This document shows positions 24,346 through 32,061 of a stretch of DNA of 64,000 nucleotides, piece by piece. Source of the DNA: Bacteroidota bacterium (GTDB lineage: Bacteria > Bacteroidota > Bacteroidia > Cytophagales > Cyclobacteriaceae); contig JAEYWY010000026.1 of NCBI GenBank assembly GCA_023428695.1, positions 256,662-320,661 on the forward strand, given 5' to 3'. Below the pieces are notes generated by a model that worked only from the letters and a program-made list of their open reading frames with translations, had not been told where the DNA came from and ran no database searches. Both the position numbers and the translations under genes were made by a program. Position 1 is the first letter of the stretch; the number at the start of each line of letters is the position of its first letter.

Positions 24346-25461
24346 ATGAAGACGGTAGCAATTGTGGGCGGTGGAATCGGCGGACTATTAACGTCGATAC
24401 AACTCGTCAAAGCGGGGATACGCTGCCAACTTTTTGAAAAGAAGCGGTATCCATTTCACCGTGTATGTGGGGAATATATATCCAATGAGGCCGTTCCATT
24501 CCTCGAATCGCAGGGTCTTTTTCCACACCAATTCAATCCTCCACGAATCACCCGTTTTCAACTCAGCTCAATAGCCGGGAAACAACAAGTCCTTCCCCTC
24601 GATCTCGGCGGATTCGGAATAAGCCGGTATTCTTTCGACAACTTCCTGTGTCAGCAGGCAATAAGGGCCGGGGTTGAAGTCGAGGTTGACGCTTCAGTGG
24701 AGCGAATCGAATTCGACAATAAAACCTTTCGTGTTCACGTCAACAAATCGGTCCACGAATTTGATGTCGTAGTCGGTGCATTCGGAAAGCGATCGAACAT
24801 CGATGTTAAGATGAACCGCGACTTCGTTAAGAAACGTTCGCCTTATGTAGGTATCAAATATCATATCCGAACTAATCACCCCGGTGATGTGATTGCCCTT
24901 CACAATTTCCCGGGCGGATACTGCGGACTTAGTAACGTTGAGGAAGGTAAATCCAACTTATGTTACCTGGTTCATCGCGACAAGCTAAAAGAGATTGGAA
25001 GTATTCCGAAGCTGGAGACCGAAGTGTTGTGCAGGAACCCGTTCCTTTCGGACATTTTCAGGGAATCCGAATTCCTCTTCGACAGGCCAGAAACGATTAA
25101 CGAAATTTCCTTTGAGAATAAAGCCCCGATTGAGCATCACATGCTCCTGGTCGGCGACTCATCCGGAATGATCGCGCCGCTGTGCGGGAATGGCATGGCT
25201 ATGGCGATGCGGGCGTCGCGACTCGCTTCGGAATTCATCAGACGCTTCTGCACTGATGTGAATTATTCCCGGGCTCAACTTGAGCACGACTACACGAGGG
25301 CGTGGCGAAACAGTTTTCAGACACGACTGTGGGCGGGTCGGCAATTGCAAAGGCTTTTCGGATCGGAAACAGCATCTGCTCTGGCAGTTAACCTTGCAAT
25401 CTACGCACGCCCTGTGGCGAAGGCGATAATGAGAAATACGCACGGCAAGCCGTTTGACTGA
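24346..25461 (+). CDS. FAD-dependent oxidoreductase (geranylgeranyl reductase/monooxygenase type)
   Basis: A 371-residue flavoprotein. The N terminus has the dinucleotide fold AIVGGGIGGLLTSIQLVKAG and FEKKRYPFHRVCGEYIS, and the second FAD motif LVGDSSGMIAPLCGNGMAMAM lies near residue 270. This arrangement is that of the geranylgeranyl reductase/PHBH-like group, which reduces prenyl chains or hydroxylates aromatic rings. With a type III PKS, methyltransferase and UbiA protein within 4 kb, a tailoring step on a phenolic or polyprenyl product is a sensible inference. The family alone does not fix the substrate. Confidence 0.8.
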   Translation: MKTVAIVGGGIGGLLTSIQLVKAGIRCQLFEKKRYPFHRVCGEYISNEAVPFLESQGLFPHQFNPPRITRFQLSSIAGKQQVLPLDLGGFGISRYSFDNFLCQQAIRAGVEVEVDASVERIEFDNKTFRVHVNKSVHEFDVVVGAFGKRSNIDVKMNRDFVKKRSPYVGIKYHIRTNHPGDVIALHNFPGGYCGLSNVEEGKSNLCYLVHRDKLKEIGSIPKLETEVLCRNPFLSDIFRESEFLFDRPETINEISFENKAPIEHHMLLVGDSSGMIAPLCGNGMAMAMRASRLASEFIRRFCTDVNYSRAQLEHDYTRAWRNSFQTRLWAGRQLQRLFGSETASALAVNLAIYARPVAKAIMRNTHGKPFD

Positions 25462-25522
25462 AATCGATTTTGCCTCTCCCTTTTTTAGTCCTATCTTCCA
25501 ATCGTTCTTAACTAACCACGCC

Positions 25523-26515
25523 ATGAACAACGAAAATAACAGGAGAGATTTCATCAAGTCCCTTGGATTGATAACATTCGGTGCAGCTGCCGGAACATCA
25601 TTCCTTTCTTCATGCACTAACAAAGGATCTGAAAGCGCTGGCACAGCAGACTCAACGTCGACAACCTCGTTGAACGCGGGTGCACTCTTCTTCAAAATTT
25701 CCCTTGCAGAATGGTCCCTGAATAAGGCTCTTTTCGGAGGGCAACTGACGAATCTTGATTTTCCTGCTAAGGCGAAAAACGATTTCGGAGTTTCTGCAGT
25801 AGAATACGTGAATCAGTTTTTCATGGATAAGGCCAAAGATCAGGCTTATCTCGCAGAACTCAAGAAACGCTGTGACGATAACGGAGTGACTAGTGTACTC
25901 ATTATGTGTGACGGAGAGGGAAACCTTGGTGAACTTGATCAAAAGAAGCGCAACGAAGCTGTAGAGAATCACAAGAAGTGGGTCGAAGCAGCGAAGTTTC
26001 TCGGTTGCCATTCGATTCGCGTGAATGCTTATGGCGAAGGTTCAGCTGAAGAGGTTGCAGCAGCAGCAACGGAAGGGCTACGTATGTTGTCGGAATTTGC
26101 CAAACCGGTTGGCATCAATGTGATTGTGGAAAACCATGGCAGCTACTCATCGAACGGACAATGGCTTGCGTCCGTGATCAGCAAAACAGGCATGGACAAT
26201 TGCGGAACACTTCCCGACTTCGGGAATTTCTGTATCAAACGCGGCGAAGGATACGCCTGCATGGAAGAATACGACAGATATCAGGGTGTTAAAGAGATGA
26301 TGCCGTACGCGAAAGGCGTAAGCGCAAAGGCAAATAACTTTGATGAGAGCGGGAACTGCGTTGAAACGGACTACATAAAGATGTTGCAGGTTGCGAAAGA
26401 CGCAGGGTACAACGGTTACATAGGGATCGAATACGAAGGCAGTAAACTTTCCGAGGAGGAAGGAATTCGTGCTACGAAGACACTGCTCGAACGCGCTGGC
26501 GCGCAGATCAGTTGA
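25523..26515 (+). CDS. sugar phosphate isomerase/epimerase family lipoprotein with Tat signal
   Basis: A 330-residue protein. The ATG at 25523 gives a twin-arginine signal (NNRRDFIKSLGL) with hydrophobic segment and lipobox-like FLSSC, so it is probably exported folded and lipidated. The rest is a xylose isomerase-like TIM barrel: LGCHSIRVNAYGEG, VIVENHGSYSSNG with a Glu ligand, LPDFGNF and YNGYIGIEYEG. Such proteins isomerise or epimerise free sugars or inositols; members exported by Tat are frequent in Bacteroidota. It sits inside the PKS locus but its link is unproven. Its stop abuts that of the UbiA gene in TGATCA. Confidence 0.8.
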   Translation: MNNENNRRDFIKSLGLITFGAAAGTSFLSSCTNKGSESAGTADSTSTTSLNAGALFFKISLAEWSLNKALFGGQLTNLDFPAKAKNDFGVSAVEYVNQFFMDKAKDQAYLAELKKRCDDNGVTSVLIMCDGEGNLGELDQKKRNEAVENHKKWVEAAKFLGCHSIRVNAYGEGSAEEVAAAATEGLRMLSEFAKPVGINVIVENHGSYSSNGQWLASVISKTGMDNCGTLPDFGNFCIKRGEGYACMEEYDRYQGVKEMMPYAKGVSAKANNFDESGNCVETDYIKMLQVAKDAGYNGYIGIEYEGSKLSEEEGIRATKTLLERAGAQIS

Positions 26516-27442
26516 TCACTGAAATACCTGGATCACGTTCGTGTGATCCAGAAAAAAATAGACAAAAAATGCACTCATGCATGTGGCCGAGATGAAATTC
26601 AGCCACATCGCGTGCGTGTAGTCAGCTGTTGACTCATCGCGAACCACGCGAATAGCCCAAATCAGGAAGTACAGTACAACCGGTGCAAGAAACAGCGGAA
26701 ATGCTATCGCATAGTCAGGGCTGAAGAAGTGAATGAAATAAAGCATGAATCCTGCTGTTACAAGGGCGAACATTGCACCCGCAAAAAGAAATGTGCCCTG
26801 GATTCCCAGCATGATGCTGAACGTCCTGTCACCGCGCGCGCTGTCTTCCGCATGCTGATACACTTGCGTAATTGGGTAGTTCGCCCAAAGCATTCCGCTT
26901 GCCAGTATGCCAGCCCAGATTACTTCCGGAACAATCGCGCTATCAAGCGGGAATTTGTTGATTCCCACGTAGCACATTACAATGGAAAAGAAACCCTGAA
27001 AAAGTCCGGTGATCAACCAACCGGTAATGGCATACCTTTTTATTCGTATTGACGGATGACTATAAGCCTTTGATACTACCCCATAGACGAAAAGCATCAG
27101 CGCGAACGTGAGGTTAATCAGGACCAGGCCGAGGACGATCGCGATCAGGTCAAAAAGCAGCGAGAGATAGTAAAGACCTTTTTTCACCGGAGGCGGATTC
27201 TTCAAACCGCCGATACTGCCTTCGTCTTTATCAAAGTAACTGTTATACCCGTTGCTTGCAGGGTAAAGGAGGAAGTGAATAATTATAAATGACCATAAGA
27301 TGGTATGCCCCGTAAAATTTGGCGATACAGCCAGGCTGAAAAGATAAACCGGCAACAAAAAGTATGAGAATGGTATCCGAAGATGCAGCCAGGATGATGC
27401 GGAAAACATGGTGTGTGACGGGTGATTAACAAAGCTAGCCAT
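26516..27442 (-). CDS. UbiA family prenyltransferase
   Basis: A 308-residue integral membrane protein with eight or nine hydrophobic helices. The first aspartate-rich motif is NGYNSYFDKDEGSIGG and the second AEDSARGDRTF, matching UbiA enzymes, which transfer a prenyl diphosphate to an aromatic or similar acceptor. The acceptor cannot be told. A start at 27409 (MFSASSWLHLRIPF) is also possible; the AT-rich upstream context favours 27442. It is divergent from the type III PKS with 39 bases between start codons, so the two promoters share that region. Confidence 0.85.
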   Translation of the reverse strand: MASFVNHPSHTMFSASSWLHLRIPFSYFLLPVYLFSLAVSPNFTGHTILWSFIIIHFLLYPASNGYNSYFDKDEGSIGGLKNPPPVKKGLYYLSLLFDLIAIVLGLVLINLTFALMLFVYGVVSKAYSHPSIRIKRYAITGWLITGLFQGFFSIVMCYVGINKFPLDSAIVPEVIWAGILASGMLWANYPITQVYQHAEDSARGDRTFSIMLGIQGTFLFAGAMFALVTAGFMLYFIHFFSPDYAIAFPLFLAPVVLYFLIWAIRVVRDESTADYTHAMWLNFISATCMSAFFVYFFLDHTNVIQVFQ

Positions 27443-27481
27443 TTTAGGTTTTAAAATGCGTATTTTACATTACCCGAACAG

Positions 27482-28585
27482 ATGAGTTACATTACTTCGA
27501 TCGGTACCGCGAATCCTGCCAATCGTTTTGAGCAGCGGCAGCTCGCAGAATTCATGGTGCAGGTTATGCATGCCGATGAGTTTCAGTCACGGAAGATCCG
27601 AACCGTCTTTCGGGCAAGTGGCATTGAGGCCAGGCATTCTGTTCTCGAAGACTATGGCCGTACTGAAAACTTTGAAATTTATCCAAACAACGGCGATGCA
27701 AACTTTCCCCGAACGCAGGCACGCATGCAGCTTTACCGGCAGCATGCATTGCCATTGACGATAGCAGCGGTCGATGACCTTTGCGCTTCACGCCCGGATT
27801 TCAATATCAAAGAAATTACTCACCTTGTAGTTGTATCGTGTACCGGGATGTATGCACCCGGCCTGGACATTGACCTCATCAAACACTTCGGACTTTCGAC
27901 AGCGACGGAAAGAACGTGCATAAACTTCATGGGGTGTTATGCAGCCTTCAACGGACTTAAATCCGCCGATGCGATCTGTAAAGCGAATTCCGGCGCCAGG
28001 GTATTGGTCGTGTGTACCGAGTTGTGCAGCCTTCATTTTCAGCCGGACGCAAATGACGACAACATCCTGGCGAATGCACTCTTCGGGGACGGCGCGGCAG
28101 CTATACTTGTAGAAGGGAAATCTGATCGTCAGCGAAAGTTATCCATCGAACAATTTCACAGCGATCTTGCCCTTAACGGCGAAAACGACATGGCCTGGTC
28201 GATATCGGATTTCGGTTTCGAAATGCGACTGTCGTCGTACGTCCCAGATTTACTGAGACGCGAGATCAGCCGATTCATCGACAACCTGTTGGCGAAGCTT
28301 CAGATCTCCCGTGACGCAATTCGCCATTTTGCATTTCACCCCGGAGGAAAAAAAATTCTGGAGGCAATTGAAAACGAGTTGAAACTTGATCCGGATCGAA
28401 ACGCGTTTTCGTATTCGGTACTTCGCCGGTTTGGAAACATGTCCAGCCCAACCGTTGTATTCGTACTGCGCGATATCTTCGACCAGCTGACGGAGGCTGA
28501 TCACAATGCATGGATATTGTCCGCCGCATTTGGTCCGGGACTTGCGCTCGAGAGCGTGCTATTAAAAGCGATGACGCATGCCTGA
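27482..28585 (+). CDS. type III polyketide synthase (chalcone/stilbene synthase-like)
   Basis: A 367-residue homodimeric-type condensing enzyme. The catalytic triad is complete: Cys152 in MGCYAAFNG, His286 in FHPGGKK and Asn319 in GNMSSP. Family knowledge: type III PKSs extend an acyl-CoA starter with malonyl-CoA and cyclise to pyrones, resorcinols or phloroglucinols. The product class is not readable. It overlaps the methyltransferase gene by 8 bases, so the two are co-translated, and shares a divergent promoter region with the UbiA gene. This is the core gene of the candidate biosynthetic locus. Confidence 0.93.
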   Translation: MSYITSIGTANPANRFEQRQLAEFMVQVMHADEFQSRKIRTVFRASGIEARHSVLEDYGRTENFEIYPNNGDANFPRTQARMQLYRQHALPLTIAAVDDLCASRPDFNIKEITHLVVVSCTGMYAPGLDIDLIKHFGLSTATERTCINFMGCYAAFNGLKSADAICKANSGARVLVVCTELCSLHFQPDANDDNILANALFGDGAAAILVEGKSDRQRKLSIEQFHSDLALNGENDMAWSISDFGFEMRLSSYVPDLLRREISRFIDNLLAKLQISRDAIRHFAFHPGGKKILEAIENELKLDPDRNAFSYSVLRRFGNMSSPTVVFVLRDIFDQLTEADHNAWILSAAFGPGLALESVLLKAMTHA

Positions 28586-29288
28586 TTTCAGCGATCGGTC
28601 TGCGGAACCTGAAATCATGGACGACCTGAACTGCGATGGTGAGGTTGTCTTTCAAACACTTCGTGAACTGGAATTCATCAACAAATGGCTCGGCGGCAAT
28701 GCCGTAACCATCAGTGCACTCGATGCGCTCACGAAAAAGATCAAGGATGGGAGTCCGCTGCGTATTGCAGATCTCGGATGCGGCAGCGGCGAAATGTTGC
28801 GGATCATCGCGACCTGGGCAGCGAGGAAAAGAATTGCAGTGCAGTTGACGGGCATCGATGCAAACCCAAACATAATTGCATACGCAGCGCGGAATCTGGA
28901 AGACCTTCCGGATGTCAATCTTCACACAATGGATATTTTCTCCCCTGAATTCAAACCCGGAGATTTTGACATTGTGATCGGAACGCTTCTATTTCACCAT
29001 TTCACAGAACCGGAACTGATCACATTTTTTTCACGGATACGTAGCAGTGGTACGAAACACCTCATCATAAACGATATCCACCGCCATTTCCTGGCGTATC
29101 ATTCGATCCGGACCCTGACCCGGCTCTTTTCGGCATCGTCTATGGTAAAATATGATGCGCCGCTATCTGTACTGAGGGCATTTTCGCGGGTAGAGCTTGA
29201 AGAAATCCTGCGGAAGTCGGGATTTTCCGCATACCGGATTCATTGGAAGTGGGCGTTTCGGTGGCAGGTGGTTACGGGTATCTGGTAA
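28578..29288 (+). CDS. class I SAM-dependent methyltransferase
   Basis: A 236-residue protein with motif I IADLGCGSGEML at about residue 60, GIDANPNII as the acidic SAM-ribose strand and FDIVIGTLLFHHF as motif IV. It begins inside the end of the PKS gene. A methyltransferase coupled to a type III PKS has precedent: in the srs operon of Streptomyces griseus, SrsB methylates alkylresorcinols made by SrsA. O- or C-methylation of the PKS product is the natural guess here. Confidence 0.85.
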   Translation: MPDFSDRSAEPEIMDDLNCDGEVVFQTLRELEFINKWLGGNAVTISALDALTKKIKDGSPLRIADLGCGSGEMLRIIATWAARKRIAVQLTGIDANPNIIAYAARNLEDLPDVNLHTMDIFSPEFKPGDFDIVIGTLLFHHFTEPELITFFSRIRSSGTKHLIINDIHRHFLAYHSIRTLTRLFSASSMVKYDAPLSVLRAFSRVELEEILRKSGFSAYRIHWKWAFRWQVVTGIW

Positions 29289-29345
29289 GGAAGGTTTTTA
29301 TGGCACAATTTTTAGTACCTTAGTCGGGAGCAATATTCAATTATC

Positions 29346-29903
29346 ATGCGCATACTTAATGGACTATTCCTACTGGGAATCTTCGCGATCGTCATCGCGT
29401 GTTCTTCGAAACCGTATGGATCTAAAGTGAAAGAACCTTTCCGCGGAAATGCCTATGAATCGAATAACCGGTTTTGGCGCGCTACCGGAAAGGGAGAAAG
29501 TTCAAAAGACAATATCGCGCGAAGTAAGGCGGATATCGACGCGAAGGCGCAGCTCGCGGGTCAGGTGAACACCACCATGAAACAGGTCGCAGATCAATAC
29601 CTCGGGCAGACTGAAAATGAAAGGGCCGCTGATGTGGCGGATAAATTTCAAAGTCTTGTACGCCAGGTTATGAATACGGAAATCAGTGACCTCAGAAAAA
29701 TCGGGGAGCAAAAATACCTGAATGAAAAGAGCGGCGAATACACGGTGTTCATTGCGTACGAAATCAAGAAGAACGCGATGCTTCGGTTTATGAAGAAACA
29801 GGCCAAAGTCGACAAGACCATTGATGAACGTCAGCGTGCAGTGATCGAAGAGATCATCGATAAGGAATTGGAGAAAGCTGATCAGGCTGACGCTGATGAC
29901 TAG
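29346..29903 (+). CDS. LPP20-family lipoprotein
   Basis: A 185-residue protein with a lipoprotein signal ending IVIACSSK. The mature part has FWRATGKGESSKDNIARSKADIDAKAQLAGQ, the LPP20 domain helix pattern, then a strand-rich part (GEYTVFIAYEI) and a charged helical C terminus. LPP20 was first known as a Helicobacter surface antigen; the function in Bacteroidota is unknown. A strong hairpin follows at 29940-29963. Confidence 0.8.
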   Translation: MRILNGLFLLGIFAIVIACSSKPYGSKVKEPFRGNAYESNNRFWRATGKGESSKDNIARSKADIDAKAQLAGQVNTTMKQVADQYLGQTENERAADVADKFQSLVRQVMNTEISDLRKIGEQKYLNEKSGEYTVFIAYEIKKNAMLRFMKKQAKVDKTIDERQRAVIEEIIDKELEKADQADADD

Positions 29904-29939
29904 AACAGTGTAAAGTTTACATAAAGTGTTGGAAACAGT

Positions 29940-29963
29940 GAAGGCCACCTTCGGGTGGCCTTC
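29940..29963. terminator. bidirectional terminator hairpin with UUCG loop
   Basis: GAAGGCCACC (29940-29949) and GGTGGCCTTC (29954-29963) form a perfect 10-bp stem closed by a TTCG tetraloop, between the convergent LPP20 and htpG genes. No long T run follows on either side, so it is a stable hairpin that probably separates the two transcripts. Confidence 0.65.
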
Positions 29964-29990
29964 GTCATCTATCACGATTCCTCAAATTTC

Positions 29991-31898
29991 CTAAGACACC
30001 AGTTCAACGCTGCGCTTGATAAAGTTTGTGAGATCAGCGCCCGTAAGCATGTTCTGCGAAAGCAATGCAAGATCGCATGCCTGTTTTGCAAGCTTCACCT
30101 TGTGATCTTCGCTTTCCGCCTTCAGGATCTTTTGAATGATTCCGTGGTTTGCGTTCACCGCCATGCTGAAGTTATCCGGCATAGAACCCATGAATGCATA
30201 GCCACCCCCTCCGGTTTTCGCCATGTCCTTCATACGACGCATGAATTCACTCATCGTAATCACAACAGGCAGGTCGTCCGGAGAAAGTGATTCGACACTC
30301 ACATGGAACGACTTATTGTTAATGGCTTTTTCGAAAATCGATTTTACCTGTTCTTCCTCTTCCTTGTTTAACACACTTTCGATCTTCGAATCCGTATCAA
30401 CAAGCTTGTCAGCCGTTTCGCTGTCCACACGTTTCAGGTGTGTCTTCTCGAGTTTTTGTTCGAGCGTGTTGATGAAGTGGCTGTCGAGTATTCCGTCGAA
30501 TAACAAGATGTCATAACCTTTTGCCTTTGCGCCCTGGATGTAGCTGTCCTGCTTGCCGGCATCAGATGAATAAACATAAATGACCTGGCCATCTTTATCT
30601 GTCTGCAACGGGGAAACCTTGTCTTTGTATTCGGGAAATGAGAAGTATTGCTTGTCAACGTTTTTGAACAGCGCGAAATCTTTCGCCTTTTCGTAGAACT
30701 TCTCGTCGCTGATCATTCCATACTTCACGAAGATGTTGATGTCGTCCCATTTCTTTTCGAAATCCGCGCGATCCTTCTTATACAGTTCCTGCAGTTTATC
30801 GGCGACCTTGCGGGTGATATGTTGACTGATCTTCTTCACGTTTGCATCGCTCTGCAGGTAGCTTCGCGAAACGTTCAACGGAATGTCAGGAGAGTCAAGT
30901 ACCCCGTGAAGCAGCATAAGAAAATCCGGCACCACATCCTTTACCTCATCGGTAATAAACACCTGGCGGGAATACAGCTGAATTTTGTTTTTCTGAAGTT
31001 CGAAGTCGTTTTTTACTTTCGGGAAGTATAACACGCCTGTGAGGTTGAACGGGTAATCTACGTTGAGGTGGATCCAGAAGAGCGGATCATCGGAGAATGG
31101 ATACAGTTCCTTATAGAATTTCAGGTAGTCCTCATCTTTAAGTTCCGACGGCGATTTCGTCCAGATGGGCGAAGGATTATTGATTATCCGGTCTTTCTTT
31201 TCGGTCTTGAATTTCGGCTTGCCTTCTTCGTCGACGCCATCTTCTACGCTTTCATCCTGGGTTCCAAACTTGATTTCAACCGGAAGGAATTTGCAATATT
31301 TTTCGAGTATGCCCTTGATACGCCACTCGTCAAGGAACTCTTCGGAATCCTTGTTGATATGAAGGACTACGTCCGTACCACGCTCTTTGCGCGATGCCGG
31401 CGCGAGAACAAATTCGGTGGAGCCATCGCATTCCCAATGAGCAGCTTCGCTTTCCGCCGCCTTAAACGATCTTGAAAGAATCTCGACCTTATCAGCAACC
31501 ATGAAGGCCGAATAAAATCCGAGGCCGAACTTTCCAATGATGTCTTTTGCGTCGCCCTTGTCCTTGAACTTCTCAACGAATTCGGCCGCACCCGAAAAAG
31601 CAATCTGGTTGATGTATTTTTTAATTTCGTCGGCGGTCATACCGAGACCGCGGTCGCTGACGGTAATAGTCTTTTTATCCTTATCGAAACTCACCTCGAT
31701 TCGCAGGTCACCCAGTTCGCCGTCAAACTCGCCCAATGCGGAAAGTTTCCTGAGCTTCTGGGTTGCATCTACTGCATTGGAAACCAACTCCCGGAGGAAG
31801 ATTTCATGGTCGGAATAGAGGAATTTCTTGATGATCGGGAAGATATTTTCAGTATGTATGCTGATCGACCCTTTTTCTTTCTCAACGGTTTCTGCCAT
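29991..31898 (-). CDS. htpG: molecular chaperone HtpG (Hsp90)
   Basis: A 635-residue cytosolic ATP-dependent chaperone of normal bacterial length. The GHKL ATPase domain has LRELVSNAVDATQKLR, VSDRGLGMTADEI and IGKFGLGFYSAFM. The middle domain has the HSP90 signature with NVSRSYLQ and the C-terminal dimerisation part follows; no MEEVD tail, as usual in bacteria. ATG at 31898 fits the family N terminus. Confidence 0.97.
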   Translation of the reverse strand: MAETVEKEKGSISIHTENIFPIIKKFLYSDHEIFLRELVSNAVDATQKLRKLSALGEFDGELGDLRIEVSFDKDKKTITVSDRGLGMTADEIKKYINQIAFSGAAEFVEKFKDKGDAKDIIGKFGLGFYSAFMVADKVEILSRSFKAAESEAAHWECDGSTEFVLAPASRKERGTDVVLHINKDSEEFLDEWRIKGILEKYCKFLPVEIKFGTQDESVEDGVDEEGKPKFKTEKKDRIINNPSPIWTKSPSELKDEDYLKFYKELYPFSDDPLFWIHLNVDYPFNLTGVLYFPKVKNDFELQKNKIQLYSRQVFITDEVKDVVPDFLMLLHGVLDSPDIPLNVSRSYLQSDANVKKISQHITRKVADKLQELYKKDRADFEKKWDDINIFVKYGMISDEKFYEKAKDFALFKNVDKQYFSFPEYKDKVSPLQTDKDGQVIYVYSSDAGKQDSYIQGAKAKGYDILLFDGILDSHFINTLEQKLEKTHLKRVDSETADKLVDTDSKIESVLNKEEEEQVKSIFEKAINNKSFHVSVESLSPDDLPVVITMSEFMRRMKDMAKTGGGGYAFMGSMPDNFSMAVNANHGIIQKILKAESEDHKVKLAKQACDLALLSQNMLTGADLTNFIKRSVELVS

Positions 31899-32016
31899 AG
31901 TATTCAGGTTTGATAGTTCACAAAATTTGACAACTGCGGCTCTTCAAATATTGTTCCGCTTATAAAAAATGTCAGGATGGCAGGATTTGAATGACGGACA
32001 CCTATCGCGTGGTGCG

Positions 32017-32052
32017 AAAAAAAGACAGGCGGGCTATTGATCTGCCCGCCTG
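32017..32052 (-). terminator. Rho-independent terminator of the S9 peptidase gene
   Basis: On the minus strand a 9-bp stem (CAGGCGGGC with GCCCGCCTG, arms 32052-32044 and 32034-32026) ends just before seven T residues (A7 at 32017-32023). It lies ten bases after the peptidase stop codon. Canonical structure. Confidence 0.8.
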
Positions 32053-32061
32053 CCGGTTGTG

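Noticed and set aside
28275..28925. 216-residue frame antisense to the PKS and methyltransferase genes.
   Set aside because: It lies wholly over two well-supported genes and shows no domain signature.
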